64,000 bases of DNA. It comes from Hordeum vulgare subsp. vulgare (lineage: Eukaryota > Streptophyta > Magnoliopsida > Poales > Poaceae). Positions 24,644 through 38,073 of the stretch are shown piece after piece. The translations under genes and the position numbers were made by a program. The stretch lies in assembly GCF_904849725.1 (NCBI RefSeq), contig NC_058521.1, forward strand, positions 339,310,638-339,374,637. The letters run 5' to 3'. The notes under the pieces are model-generated. The model was given only the letters and a program-made list of their open reading frames with translations. It did not search any database and was not told the origin of the DNA. Position 1 is the stretch's first letter, and each line of letters opens with the position of its first letter.

Positions 24644-24838
24644 GACTGCCTATAGGTAGCCCCCTTTCCAACTCTTTGACCGAAGTTGTGTCTAGTACTT
24701 GAACAACTTACTAACTTTGATGTTGTGGCTTACGGGTCCACATCTCAATCGGGTGGTATTAGTATCTTTTACTCCTTTTCTATACTCTGGGTTCTACTCT
24801 CTCTTATCTTTCGGGTTAAAGATTTTGCTAATTCTAAC
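24644..24838 (+). other. Element C internal domain, first segment
   Basis: 195 bp between the primer site and the Angela insertion. No conserved coding signal. It ends with CTAAC (24834-24838), the Angela target duplication. Confidence 0.75.
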
Positions 24839-26571
24839 TGTTGGAAATATGCCCTAGAGGCAATAATAAATTGGTTATTATTATATTTCCTTGTTCATGA
24901 TAATTGTCTATTATTCATGCTATAAATGTATTAACCGGAAACCGTAATACATGTGTGAATATATAGACCACAACATGTGCCTAGTGAGATTCGAGTTGAC
25001 TAGCTCATTGATCAATAGATGGTCAAGGTTTCCTGATCATGGACATTGGATGTCATTGATAACGGGATCACATCATTAGGAGAATGATGTGATGGACAAG
25101 ACCCAATCCTAAGCATAGGACAAGATTGTGTAGTTCGTCTGCTAGAGCTTTTATAAAGTCAAGTATCATTTCCTTAGACCATGATATTGTGCAACCCCCG
25201 GATACCGTAGGAGTTCTTTGGGTGTATCAAACATCACAACGTAACTGGGTGATTATAAAGGTGCACTACATGTATCTTTGAAAGTATCTGTTTGGTTGGT
25301 ACGAATCGAGAGTGGGATTTGTCACTCCGTGTGATAGAGAGGTATCTCTGGGCCAACTCGGTAATCCATCATCATAATGAGCTCAATGTGACTAAGGAGT
25401 TAGCCACGGGATGATGGGTTACAGAACGAGTGAAGAGACTTTCCAGTAACGAGATTGAACAAGGTATAGGGATACCAACGATCGAATCTCGGGCAAGTGT
25501 CATACCGATAGACATAGGGAATTGCATACGGGGTTAAGTGAATCCTCGATATCATGGTTCATCCGATGAGATCATCGTGGAACATGTGGGAGCCAACATG
25601 GGTATCCAGATCCTGCTATAGGTTATTGGCCGGAGAGATGTCTCGGTCATGTCTGCATGGTTCCCGAACCTGTAGGGTCTACACACTTAAGGTTCGGTGA
25701 CGCTAGAGTTGTTATGGGAATCGTATATGTGGTTAGTGAAGGTTGTTCGGAGTCCCGAATGAGATCCGGACATCACGAGGAGTTCCAGAATGGTCCGGAG
25801 GTAATGATTTATATATGGGAAGTCCAGTTTCGGATGCTGGAAAAGTTTCGTGGTTTATCGGTATTGTATCGAGACCACCAAAAGGGTACTGGGGGACCCA
25901 CTGGGGAGGTCCACCTGTCCCGGAGGGCTACATGGGCTGAAAGGAGAAGGGAACCAGCCCCTCTAGATGGGCTGGTGCGCCACCCACCAAGGCCCATGGC
26001 GCACAAGGAGGCAAGGGAGGCCAAACCCTAGGCATGGGGGATGCCTTGGGTGGCAAACCACGCCCTAGGGCGCCGCCCTCACCTCCATGTAGGCCTGCCG
26101 CACTTCCTAGGGTTTCCCTAGGGGTGGCGCACCCCCTCTCCCTCCCTCCTATATATAGTGGAGGGTTTGGGAGGCTACACACACCTTGAGCACCCCCTCT
26201 TGGCGCAGCCCTACCTCTCCCTCTTATCCTCCTCCGCGGTGCTTGGCGAAGCCCTGCCGGAGAGCCACAAACTCCATCGCCACCACGCCATCATGCTACC
26301 GGAGTTCTCCCTCAACTTCTCCTCCATCCTTGCTGGATCAAGAAGGAGGAGACCTCCCCGGGCTGTAGGTGTGTCGAATGCGGAGACACCAAACGTTTGG
26401 TGTTTGATCAAATCGTCGCGAGTATGACTCCATCATCCGCGTTCGTAGTAACGCTTACGCTTTGAGATCTTCAATGGTATGAACATGCTCTTCCCCACTT
26501 GTTGCTGGTTTCTCCTAGTTGATCTTGGTGTTTCGTAGGAAATTTTTGAATTACTACTACGATCCTCAATA
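24839..26571 (+). mobile_element. Angela-type 5' LTR
   Basis: 1733 bp. A TATA box (CCTATATATAGTGG) at about 26149-26162 is the expected LTR promoter, followed by the leader toward the primer site. The frames at 25657-26427 are shadows of non-coding LTR sequence. Confidence 0.93.
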
Positions 26572-26572
26572 G

Positions 26573-26584
26573 TGGCATCCGAGC
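26573..26584 (+). other. Angela primer-binding site (iMet type, diverged)
   Basis: TGGCATCCGAGC lies two bases after the 5' LTR. The canonical word TGGTATCAGAGC shows two changes. Confidence 0.8.
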
Positions 26585-27769
26585 TAGGTCTATGCATACA
26601 TTCTATGCACTAGTAGAACACAAAAGTTGTGGGTGATGATTTTGTCAATTGTTCGCCATTACTAGTCCAATTTTTTCGGTGGTATTGTGGGATGAAGCAG
26701 CCTGCACGGACTTTACACGTACGCTTATGTGAGACTGGTTCCACCGCCTGACATGCACTTGTTGCATAAGGTGGCTAGCGGGTGTCTGTCTCTCCCACTT
26801 TAGTCGTATTGGATTCGATGAAAAGGGTCCTTATGAAGGGTAAATAGCATTGGCATATAAATGTTGTGGCTGTCACGTACGTAAGAAGCGTTCTTGCTAG
26901 AAACCCAAACCAGCCATGTAAAACTTGCAACAACAATTAGAGGACGTCTAACTTGTTTTTGCAGGGTATGCCATGTGATGTGATATGGCCAAAACGATGT
27001 GATGATATATATGTGATATATGAGATTGATCACGTTCTTGTAATAGGATTCACGACTTGCATGTCGATGAGTATGAAAACCGGCAGGAGCCATAGGAGTT
27101 GTCTTAATTTACTATATGAGATGCAACGACATGTGATTACTTTACTTTATTGCTAACCGTTAGCCATAGTAGTAGAAGTAATAGTTGGTGAGATGACCTC
27201 ATGAAGACACAATGATGGATATCATCGTGTCATGCCGGTGACAATGATGATCATACCGCGTCCCGAAGATGGAGATCAAAGGCGCAAGATGATAATGGCC
27301 ATCATGTCACTATATGATTACATGTGATGTTTATCATGTTTCTATACCTTATTTGCTTAGAACGACTGTAGTAAGTAAGATGATCCCTTCACTAAAATTT
27401 CAAGGAACGTGTTCCCCCTAAGTGTGTACCATTGCGAAGGATCGTTGTCTCTAGGCATCACGTGATGATCCGGTGTGATAGATTCTAACATTCGCATACA
27501 ACGGGTGTAAGCCAGATTTACACACGCAAAATACTTATGTTGACTTGACAAGCCTAGCATGTACAGACATGGCCTCGGAACACGAGAGACCGAAAGGTCG
27601 AACATGAATCGCATGGAGATACGATCAACATGGAGATGTTCACCATCGATGACTAGTCCGTCTCACGTGATGATCGGACACAGCCTAGTCGATGTGGATC
27701 ATGTATCACTTGGATGACTAGAGGGGTGTCTATCTGTGTGGGAGTTCAGTAAATAACTTGATTAGTTGA
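26585..27769 (+). other. Angela 5' leader
   Basis: About 1.2 kb between primer site and gag. Non-coding, as in BARE-1, which has a long leader. Short frames inside are not supported. Confidence 0.65.
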
Positions 27770-28730
27770 ACTCATTATCATGAACATAGTCAAAAGGTCT
27801 TTGCAAATTATGTTGTAGTTTGCGTTGTAGCTTTGCTGTTTTAGATATGTTCCTAGAGAAAATTGAGTTGAAAGTTGATAGCAGCAATTATGCAGACTGG
27901 GTCCGTAAACTGAGGATTGTCCTCATTGCTGCGCAGAAGTCTTATGTCCTTAATGCACCGCTTGGTGTGCCGAACCCTGAGCGTCGTCTATGGATGTTAC
28001 AAACATCTGACATACACGTTTTTGATGACTACGTGATAGTTGAGTGTCTAATGCTTAACGGCTTAAAATTGAGGCATCGAAGACGTTTGGAACGTCACCG
28101 AACATATGAGATGTTCCAAGAGCTGAAATTGGGATTTCAAGCTCGTGCCCACGTCAAGAGGTATGAGAGCTCCGACAAGTTTCTTGGCCTGTGAAGTAAG
28201 GGAGAAAAGCTCAATCTTTGAGCATGTGCTCAGATTGTCTGAGTACTACAATCGCTTGAATAGAGTGGGAGTTGATCTTCCAGATGAGATAGTGATGGTT
28301 CTCCAAAGTCACTGCCACCAAGCTACTAGAGCTTCGTGATGAACTATACAATATCAGGGATAGATATGATGATCCTTGAGCTATTCACGATGTTTGACAC
28401 CGCGAAAGTAGAAATCAAAAGGAGCATCAATTGTTGATGGTTAGTAAAATCACTAGTTTCAAGAAGGGCAAGGGCATGAAGGGATACTTCATAAAACGGC
28501 AAACCAGTTGCTGCTCTAGTGAAGAGACCCAAGGTTGAGACCAATCCCGAGACTAAGTTCTTCTATAATGAGGGGAATAGTCACTTAAGAGGAACTACCG
28601 TAGATACTTGGTAGATGAGAAGGCTGGCAAAGTCGACAAAAGTATATTGGATATACATGATATTGATGTGTACTTTACTAGTACTCCTAGTAGCACCAGG
28701 GTATTAGATACTGGTTCGGTTGCTAAGTGT
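27770..28730 (+). pseudogene. Angela gag (decayed)
   Basis: Copia gag nucleocapsid protein. The readable part at 27847-28194 gives FLEKIELKVDSSNYADWVRK, then RIVLIAAQKSYVLNAPLG and YEMFQELK, matching the N-terminal gag core of BARE-type elements. After a stop at 28192-28194 only fragments remain, such as VLQSL and SFVMNYTISGID (about 28255-28360). A zinc knuckle is no longer recognisable. Confidence 0.8.
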
Positions 28731-29049
28731 TAGTAACTCAAAATAAAAGCTACGGAATAAATGGAGACTAGCAAAAGGTGAGGTGATGATGTGTGTGTTG
28801 GAAGAAATTTCAAGGTTGATGTGATCAAACATCACACACTCTCTCTACCATCAGGATTAGTGTTGAACCTAAATAAATGTTATTTGGTTGAGCATGAACA
28901 TGATTAGACCATGTTTATTGCAATATGATTATTCATTTAAAAGGAATAATGGTTATTCTATTTGCTTGAATAAATACCTTAAATGGTTTATTGAATCTCG
29001 ATCGTAGTGATACACATGTTCATAATATTTGATACCAAAAGATACAAAG

Positions 29050-29960
29050 TAGTAATGATAGTACCACTCACTTGTGGCACTGCCGCTTGAGTCATATTGG
29101 TGTAAAACGCATGAAGAAGCTCCATACTGATGGATCTTTGGACACATTCGTTTTTGAATCGTTTGAGACATGCGAACCAAGCCTATTAGTGTGAATGCAG
29201 GAAGAAACTCCATGCACATGGATCGTTTGGAATCACTTGATTTTGAATCACTTGAGACATGCAAATCATGGGCAAGATGACTGAAAGCCTCGTTTTCCAG
29301 TGAGATGGAACAAGAGAGTAACTTATTGGAAAGTAATACATTTTGATGTGTAAAGTCCAATGAGTGCTGAGGCACGCAGTGGATATCATTATGTTCTTAC
29401 TTAACAAATAATTTGAGTAGATACTGGTATATTTACTTACTAAACCACAAGTCTGAATCATTGAAAGGTTCAAGTAATTTCAGAGTGAAGTTGAAGATCG
29501 TCGTGACAAGAGGATAAAATGTCTACGATATGATCGTGGAGATGAATATATGAGTTGCAAGTTTGGTACACATTTAATACAATGTGAAAATTGTTTCACA
29601 GCTAATGCCACCTGGAACAACATGGTGTGATGGTGTGTCCGAACGTCATAGCCGCGCCCTATTTCATATGCTGCTTACTATGATGTCTCTTATCGAATTA
29701 CCACTATCGTTTATGGGTTAGGCATTAGAGACAACCACATTCACTTTAAATAGGGCACCACGTAATTCCGTTGAGATGACACCGTACGAACTATGGTTTG
29801 GAGAAACCTAAGCTGTCGTTTCTTAAGAGTTTGGGGATGTGACGCTTATGTGAAAAAGTTTCAGCATGATAAGCTTGAACCCAAAGCGGATAAATGTATC
29901 TTCATAAGACACCCAAAACAGTTGGGTATGCATCCTATCTTAGATCCAGAACCAAAGTGT
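29050..29960 (+). pseudogene. Angela integrase region (decayed)
   Basis: Copia integrase traces in several frames. The zinc-binding start is represented by CHCRLSHIG-like sequence near 29075-29100. The late core is at about 29640-29820 with GVSERHSRALF, LTMMSLIELP and RNSVEMTPYELWFG, where the canonical element has a GVSERRNRTLLDM-type motif. Then comes the decayed FLRVWGCDAYVK at about 29818-29855, typical of the Copia integrase tail. Multiple stops; not functional. Confidence 0.8.
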
Positions 29961-30229
29961 TTGTTTCTAGAAACAAGTCCTCTCTCAAAAAAAGGTTTCC
30001 CTCGAAAGAATTGAGTGGGAGGATGGTGGAAACTTGATGAGGTTATTGAACCGTCACTTCAACCAGTGTGTAGCAGGGCACATGAAGTAGTTCCTGTGGC
30101 GCCTACACCAATTGAAGTGAAGCTGATGGTAGTGATCATGAAGCTTCAGATCAAGATAATACCAAACCTCGTAGATCGACAAGGAAATGTATGGCTCCAG
30201 AATAGTATGGTAATCCTGTCTTGAAGGTC

Positions 30230-30800
30230 ATGTTGCTGGTCAATAATGAACCTACGAGCTATGGAGAAGCGATGGTGGGCCCGGATTCTGACAAATGGCT
30301 GGAGGCCATGAAATCCGAGAGAGGATCCATGTATGAAAACAAAGTGTAGACTTTGGAAGAAGTACTTGATGGTCGTAAGACTATTAAGTACAGATGGATC
30401 TTTAAAAGGAAGACAGACTATGATGGTGAAAAGTCATGTCCGACAAGTTCAAAGAGTTGACTATGATGAGACTTTCTCACTTGTAGCGATGCTAAAAGTA
30501 TGTTGGAATTATGTTAGCAGTTGCTGCATTATTTATGAAATCTTGCAGATAGGATGTCAAAACATTGTTTCCTCGACGGTTTCCTTGAGGAAAGGTTGCA
30601 TGTGATACAACCAGAAGGTTTTGTCAATCCTAAGGATGCTATCAAATATGCAAGTTCCAGCGATCCTTCTATGGACTGGAGCAAGCATCTCGGAGTTGGA
30701 ATATACGCTTTGATGAGATTATCAAAGTTTTTGGTTTTTATACAAAGTTTATGAGAAACTTGTATTTCCAAAGAAGTGAGTGGGAGCACTACAGAATTTC
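30230..30800 (+). pseudogene. Angela reverse transcriptase region (decayed)
   Basis: Copia RT traces. The RT start is visible around 30290-30420 as KWLEAMKSERGSMYENKV, and the block VDYDETFSLVAMLK (about 30455-30500) equals the VDYDETFSPVAMLKS motif of BARE-type RT. LEERLHVIQPEGFVNPKDA lies at about 30586-30640. The catalytic YVDD box is not recognisable, and the RNase H region (to 31560) is mostly scrambled. Confidence 0.82.
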
Positions 30801-31572
30801 TGATGAGTTGATCGGAAATGATGTAAAATTTCTAGAAAGCATACATGGTTGTTTGAAAAGTGTTTTTCAAAGGAAAACCTGGATTAAGCTACTTGAACAT
30901 TGAGCATCAAGATCTATAAAGATAGATCAAAATGATTAATAGTACTTTCAAATGAATACATACCTTGACAATTTTTTGAAGGAGTTCAAAATGGATCAGT
31001 TAAAGAAGGAGTTCCTGACTGCATTGTAAGGTGTGATTTTGAGTAAGACTCAAAAGCCCGACGACAACAGAAGAAAGAGAAAGGATGAAAGTCGTCTCCT
31101 ATGTATTAGCCGTAGGCCCTATAGTATGCTATGCTGTTTACCACACCTAATGTGTGCTTTGCCATGAGTGTGTCAAGGGGTACAAAGAGTGATCAAGGAT
31201 TGAATCACTGAACAACGGTCAAAGTTATCCTTAGTAACTAGTGGACTAAGTTATTTTTCTCGATTATGGAGGTGATTAAAGAGTTCCTGGTAAAGGGTTA
31301 CGTAGATGCAAGCTTTGATACTAATCCGAATAACTGTGAGTAGTAAACCGGATTCGTATAGTGGGGCAGTCATTTGGAATAGTTCCAAATGGTGCATGGT
31401 AACAACATATATAGGATACAATAGAGATGTAAAGCACACACAGATCTGAAAGGTTCAGACCAGTTGACTAAAACCTCTCTCACAAGCAAGACATGATCAA
31501 GCCTCATAACTACATGGGTGTTAGATTCATTAAGTTCACATAGAGATGTGAACTAGATTATTGACTCTAGTG

Positions 31573-31584
31573 CAAGTGGGAGAC
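31573..31584 (+). other. Angela polypurine tract
   Basis: CAAGTGGGAGAC directly precedes the TGTTGGAAATATG start of the 3' LTR. BARE-type elements have GCAAGTGGGAGAC in this place. Confidence 0.85.
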
Positions 31585-33312
31585 TGTTGGAAATATGCCC
31601 TAGAGGCAATAATAAATTGGATATTATTATATTTCCTTATTCATGATACTTGTCTATTATACATGCTATAAATGTATTAACCGGGAACCATAATACATGT
31701 GTCAATATATAGACCACAACATGTTCCTAGTGAGCCTCTAGTTGACTAGCTCGTTGATCAATAGATGGTCGTGGTTTCCTGATCATGGACATTGGATGTC
31801 ATTGATAACGGGATCACATCATTAGGAGAATGATGTGATGGACAAGACCCAATCCTAAGCATAGCACAAGATCGTGTAGTTCGTGTGATAGAGATTTTAT
31901 AAAGTCAAGTATCATTTCCTTAGACCATGAGATTGTGCAACCCCCGGATACCATAGGAGTGCTTTGGGTGTATCAGACGTCACAACGTAACTGGGTGACT
32001 ATAAAGGTGCACTACATGTATCTTCGAAAGTATCTGTTGGGTTGGTACGAATCGAGACTGGGATTAGTCACTCCGTGTGACGGAGAGGTATCTCTGGGCC
32101 CACTCGATAATCCATCATCATAATGAGCTCAATGTGACTAAGGAGGTAGCCACGGGATGATGGGTTACGAAACGAGTAAATAGACTTTCCGTTAACGAGA
32201 TCGCACAAGGTATAGGGATACCGACGATCGAATCTCGGGCAAGTGTCATACTAATAGACAAAGAGGATATCATACGGGATTAAGTGAATCCTCGACATCG
32301 TGGTTCATCCGATGAGATCATCGTGGAACATGTGGGAGCCAACATGGGTATCCAGATCCCACTGTTGGTTATTGGCCGGAGAGAAGTCTCGGTCATGTCT
32401 GCATGGTTCCCAAACCCGTAGGGTCTACACACTTGAGGTTCGATGATGCTAGAGTTGTTACGAGAATCATATATGTGGTTACCTAAGGTTGTTCGGAGCC
32501 CCGGATGAGATACCGGACGTCACGAGGAGTTTCAGAATGGTCCGGAGGTAAATATTTATATATGGAAGTCCAGTTTCGGTCCTCGGAAAAGTTTCACGGT
32601 TTATCAGTATTGTACCGGGACCACCTAAAGGGTAATGGGGGTCCACCAGGAAGGTCCACCTGTCCCAGAGGGCTACATGGGCTGAAACTAGAAGGGAACC
32701 AGCCCCTAGATGGGCTGGTGCGCCACGCACCAAGGCCCAAGGCGCACAAGGAGGGAAGGGAGGACAAACCCTAGGCATAGGGGCTGCCTTGGGTGGCTAG
32801 ACACCCCCTAGGGCACCGCCCCCACCTCCATCTAGGGCTGCCGCACCTCCTAGGGTTTCCCTAGGGGTGGCGCACCCCCTCTCCCTCCCTCCTATATATA
32901 GTGGAGCGTTTGGGAGGGCTGCACACACCTTGAACACCACCTCTTGGCGCAACCCTACCTCTCCCTCTTCTCCTCCTCCGCGGTGCTTGGCGAAGCCCTG
33001 CCGGAGAGCCACAAACTCCATCGCCACCACGCCGTCGTGCTACCGGAGTTCTCCCTCAACTTCTCCCCCTCCTTTATGGATCAAGGAGGAGATGTCCCCG
33101 GGCTGTAGGTGTGTTGAACGCAGAGACACCAAACGTTTGGTGTTTGGTCGGATCATCGTGAGTACGACTCCATCAACCGCGTTCGTAGTAACGCTTCCTC
33201 TTTGCGATCTTCAACGGTATGAAGATGCTCTTCCCCACTCGTTTCTGGTTTCTCCTAGTTGATCTTGGTGTTCCGTAGGAATTTTTTTGAATTACTACTA
33301 CGATCCCCAACA
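31585..33312 (+). mobile_element. Angela-type 3' LTR
   Basis: 1728 bp collinear with the 5' LTR, ending GATCCCCAACA followed by the duplicated CTAAC. A TATA box (CCTATATATAGTGG) lies at about 32891-32904. Confidence 0.93.
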
Positions 33313-33355
33313 CTAACTCTAGGTTCTCGTAACTAATTTTCTTCCGCAGAGTCTC

Positions 33356-33902
33356 TCAGCCCACATGATGACTTGATTCATCAGAAGAATATGAAGATAC
33401 TCTCCTATGTTCTCTCGAGAACTTGTGCTCATCGCTTTTGGGATTTCCCTTCCTCCGTTAACCCTATGGATGACTACATACAAATATCGTTCACATTTTC
33501 TTCCCAGTTGCCCTTGTTATACAAGGTACAACAAATTGTCTTGCCGGGGATTTGTTCATCCTTAGTTGTCATGGGTTTCGCAAGTCCCTTGAATTACTAT
33601 TCGATCTCCGAAATCCTCAGGGGCCTATTGTTCATGACCTTTCTCACCAGTTTGCATTATGGTTAAATCCATATGTCTAGGAACATTCGTTAAAATCCTT
33701 TGTGATTTTCTTGTGATCTTATTGACTCATCCTTTGTGTGAATGCACACAATCATCAGTTGATTCTCATAAATTATCTTTCCAACTCAGACGTCCTTCCA
33801 GACATGAGCTGGTTCTCAGCAAATCAACCTTGATTGAGTGTCCATCTAAGTCCATTTAGTTTACTTGTATTTGATCGGAGCATCTGAATCTGATACACCA
33901 AT
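33356..33902 (+). repeat. 547-bp direct repeat, unit 1
   Basis: Starts TCAGCCCACATGATGACTTG and ends TGATACACCAAT. It differs from unit 2 at roughly a dozen positions with no net length change. Confidence 0.95.
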
Positions 33903-36900
33903 ATGGTAATCATAATCCGTTTGGTAATTAAGTATCAATATTTTTCACATGTTCTATAATCTGATGCCTTGCATTCTATCTTCCTTTGATCGAGTAATCA
34001 TACTCACATCAGGTCCTTTGTGAACCATCAAACCAATTGTTGGGTTATCATCCGACGACATCCTTTACATTCAAAACTTCTTGTGATGTGCTTCCCCTGA
34101 TACATGATGCCATTGGTAAATTGTGTCTTCTCCCTTTGATAAGTTGTATCCGATGCTTTTGTGAGCTATGCTAAGCAAGCATGTGTTAATTATTCTTGCA
34201 GTTTCTGGTATATGTTCCTAAGATGCCCCGATGGGTTGAACCTATGCCTCCCTAAAACAATATGATCCGAAGAGTTTTCACGAGTCTTACTCTTCTGGTG
34301 ATTGGCTAGATAATCTTTCCAAGCTACAACCTAATCAAAGGCGAGAAGTATATGGCAGATGATGCATTGATGAAGTGGGAGTCGACCTTGAACTTTGTGT
34401 TCATCCCATGGAAACGACGTTAATCCTATCATAGAAGCTTCACGTATCAAAAAGGAAAAAAACCCTCGATATAATTTGATCTTGTATCTATGATCTTGTC
34501 CTTTGCAATCGTGGTTCCGACCATGTAGATCTACTTTGGTTTCATCCTCAGATGAGTTATAGTGCTTGTCTTCCACAAATCACTAAATTGGTCTAACCTC
34601 TATTCTGATCTACCTCTGAGTATTATCCTTGGTATATCGAGAATATCACGGAGCTATATAACTTCTTATGAGCTCCTCCTCAACTATGATATTTCGTTGA
34701 TTCTAGTTTCCTCGTGATTTTCGTTGTTGGACACTCAAGTACACTGATAACTGAATCGAGTATGCATTGCGATTCGACAACTCTTAGTAATCTTCCTTGA
34801 TTACGAGTTTGTACTTGATCTTGTCACTCAAAGATGTTAAGCTACATCATCATCGTCATGCTAAAGCTTGACCATGCTATCTATGTCCTCCATCTCTGGA
34901 ACACATTTCCAACTGTGCATTAAGCTCACATCGAGCTTTCCACATCATGTTGGTTGTTTTGAAAGGCAATTTTCGATTCTGAACTAGCGGTCTTATCTAT
35001 GAGTCCGACAACCTTTCGCTTCACCATTCCTTTGCTTGATGTCATCGTTGAACGATTACATCTTCATGAAACTTCTCGATAAATGTGTCGTGATCATCAT
35101 CAACATTCTCAGCTCTTGCAGGGTATCAATCGAATCCATGTTGAGAAATACCATCCCTTCCCCTTGATGAATTGTATTATCATCGACATCCTTGTTGCCT
35201 TCCCTCCAACACAAAGTGTTCATGTTTTGTGTTGTCCTTTGAGTTCCTTCTAATTCAGCTTATGTTATCTTCCACCTTGGAGTATTGCCATCTTTTTTGT
35301 CAAGGATGTTATGAGAATTGTTGCACCTCTTAAGAATTCCTGATATAGTGATACTTCTCGCCATCACCATTCATTCCCTTGTACCCCTGTTGTTTCTAAC
35401 CGTAATACGGACAATTGAACTTTGATGTGTGATTCCAATACTTCTGGCAACCCTATTGCCTTGAGATTAACAACTAATTGTTTTCATTCTTCGCGTGTTG
35501 GTTGTTGACTCACCATTCTAGCATTGGTCGTGCTACTCATTCTGTATTTCCGAGTGCACCAATCAATCAAAGCTTAATTGTTGATGTTTCCTCGTGCATA
35601 CGTCATTATATCATTTGATCTGACAAATACTATCCCCTTGTTCTTTTTGATATTGGAAATTCATCCCTATCAAAATCTAGAGGGATTGTCGCTGAGCCCA
35701 TCGGCCACACCCTCAACTTATTCATGGTTCACGATGAAGCTCTTGAAAGCTTTATCTTTGTGCCTAGCTCATGAAGAATATGTTTGATCGAAGAAGTGTT
35801 TTCCTAAAGTTGATGTGCATTCTTGCCACCGTGAATATGAGAAAGTTTTGTTTCGCTTCCTCCCGGGTAATCCCAAATCATTCACGCATGTGCGAAGTGT
35901 TATATGTTTTGAAGATTTGATATCTTCACTTAATATAATTCCTGTTAGCACCCCAAGTCACTGAACGATTTGATCAAGGAAGTTAAGTTCCTTCATAAGA
36001 TATAATCCATGCTTACACAAGGGCCTTGATATCCTTGATGATAGTTCTCAAATCACAACTCAGTTGCATTTCACTGTAAGAATTCCATGTGGGAACGAAT
36101 GTCTTGACATGGTGTTCATGTGTCTTACAATCCAACTCATGATCCAAGGATTGCTTGTGTAGTTCATATCCTAAGAATCTTGCATCATCATCTTTTCTTC
36201 TCACACATCGTGAGCCTGAGGTGCCCTGACACCAATCAGATCTGAATCTCGGCAGATATGATGGTTGGAACATTTCCCAATAATTATAACTTTGGTATTT
36301 ATGTAACCCGGTATAGTGATGCCTTGTCTAGCACATCTAGCCGAAGGACCTATTGGTATAAATTGTTCCATATGTAAGGTTAGACATTCTACCACGAGGG
36401 AATTGTATGACTTAGTTTTATACGTTGTTCGTGATGGATCCTTTGTGTACCCAAAGTCCGACCTTTATCTGATGACCATATTGATGCTACCTCAAATCAC
36501 GGATGTGGTACTTCATATTTCAACAGGAACACTAGAAGCACAATGCTAAATTGTTCTTGATCAATTATCCAAACCATATGGTATGGGTAAACATCATGAT
36601 TCTCCTTGCCCTTTTATCAAAATGGTTATGTACTTGATGACCTATCATGTATACCATACTCTATATTTTCCTCGGGAATGGTATACTCTAATACTTGTGT
36701 GTGAACACATTTTCCTTTCCATTGGTCTCTTTAACCTTCTTGTAATATAACTTATATAAGAAGTGGTAGTTCCTTGCTTAGGTAAAAACCTCGGTGTACA
36801 ACTCTGTTAGTAAGACCCTATTACTATTGTGGATAACATTCCGGTAGCCGCCGATGGACGAGAGCCTTGCCTATTGGTCCACCTCGTTTCAACGAGCAGG

Positions 36901-37482
36901 AAAATGGTTCTATTTTTCCCCGCCCTTGGTACCGACATTGTTGCCAACATAGCTGACAGGCTATCCTCTGACATGTCTTGCTACCAAGACCGTATAAGAT
37001 GTCACCGCTCGGCCTACTCTTGGCCCACATGATGGACCCATAATCCAAGTTCCACATGATCGAAACCTGACTCTTCTATACATCTTTGACTCCAAAGTAT
37101 CCTTTCCACGTGGCTCCGTTTTGAAATTCCCGGGCCACCGTCCAATGTGACGATCTATTGTTGTATCATACGCAATGTTTATTTCGTTGCTCTAAACCCC
37201 CCTTTCATATCTGTTTAGGCATCAAACGATTGCTTAATCATTTGAAACCTTTGTACCATCATGTTGTATTCCCAATGAATGCCGTGAATTGCAACTTGAG
37301 GGATAATTCATGTCTTTTTCCTGGAGTTTGCTGTTAGATGCCCAACTTTGTGTACCCGCGTTCTCCCAAAGTTTTCCCTATTATCGCATCGTAGGACGAT
37401 GAAGATCCGAAGGAAGGATGACGAATTCATCCGGATGATCTAAGTCAGAGAATTGAAGGCTTGAACGAAAGGGGTCAACTTC

Positions 37483-37507
37483 TTAGGGTTTAGGGTTTAG
37501 GGTTTAG
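37483..37507. repeat. Telomere-like run, (TTTAGGG) about 3.5 units
   Basis: TTAGGGTTTAGGGTTTAGGG plus five bases lies 20 bp upstream of direct-repeat unit 2. It has the sequence of the plant telomere repeat but is far too short for a telomere. Confidence 0.95.
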
Positions 37508-37526
37508 AATTTCATAACCAAACGTT

Positions 37527-38073
37527 TCAGCCCACATGATGACTTGATTCATCAGAAGAATACGAAGATACTCTCCTATGTTCTCTCGAGAACTTGTGCT
37601 CATCGCTTTTGCGATTTCCCTTCCTCCGTTAACCCTATGGATGACTACATACAAATATCGTTCACATTTTCTTCCCAGTTGCCCTTGGTACACAAGGTAC
37701 AACAAATTGTCTTGCCGGTGATTTGTTCATCCTTAGTTGTCATGGGTTTCGCAAGTCCCTTGAATTACTATTCGATCTCTGAAATCCTCAGGGGCCTATT
37801 GTTCATGACCTTTCTCACCAGTTTGCATTATGGTTAAATCCATATGTCTAGCAACATTCGTTAAAATCCTTTGTGATTTTCCTATGATCTTATTGATTCA
37901 CCCTTTGTGTGAATGCACACAATCATCAGTTGATTCTCATAAATTATCTTTCCAGCTCAGACGTCCTTCCAGACATGAGCTGGTTCTCAGCAAATCAACC
38001 TTGATTGAGTGTCCATCTAAGTCCATTTAGTTTACTTGTATTTGATCGGAGCATCTGAATCTGATACACCAAT
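37527..38073 (+). repeat. 547-bp direct repeat, unit 2
   Basis: Exact same length as unit 1, 4.17 kb downstream in the same orientation. It abuts the truncated LTR at 38074. Confidence 0.95.

Larger units (their letters stand above)
24839..33312 (+). mobile_element. Angela/BARE-1-type Copia retrotransposon (complete, decayed)
   Basis: 8474 bp with LTRs 24839-26571 and 31585-33312, flanked by CTAAC at 24834-24838 and 33313-33317. The LTR start TGTTGGAAATATGCCCTAGA is the signature of the BARE-1/WIS/Angela family, the most abundant Copia group of Triticeae. The internal region carries gag, integrase and RT traces in the Copia order, all broken by stops and frameshifts. I count about 14 mismatches in the first 190 bp of the two LTRs, so insertion is not recent. 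It sits inside element C and is the youngest layer of the nest on that branch. Confidence 0.95.
33318..38073 (+). other. Element C internal domain, main segment (non-coding)
   Basis: 4.75 kb without a gag or pol signal and with no long frame; small frames are background. The first and last 0.55 kb are near-identical direct repeats (33356-33902, 37527-38073). The final repeat joins directly to a truncated 3' LTR. Confidence 0.75.

Noticed and set aside
37483..37507. True telomere or subtelomere
   Set aside because: Only 3.5 repeat units, inside a transposable element, with similar TE-filled sequence on both sides.
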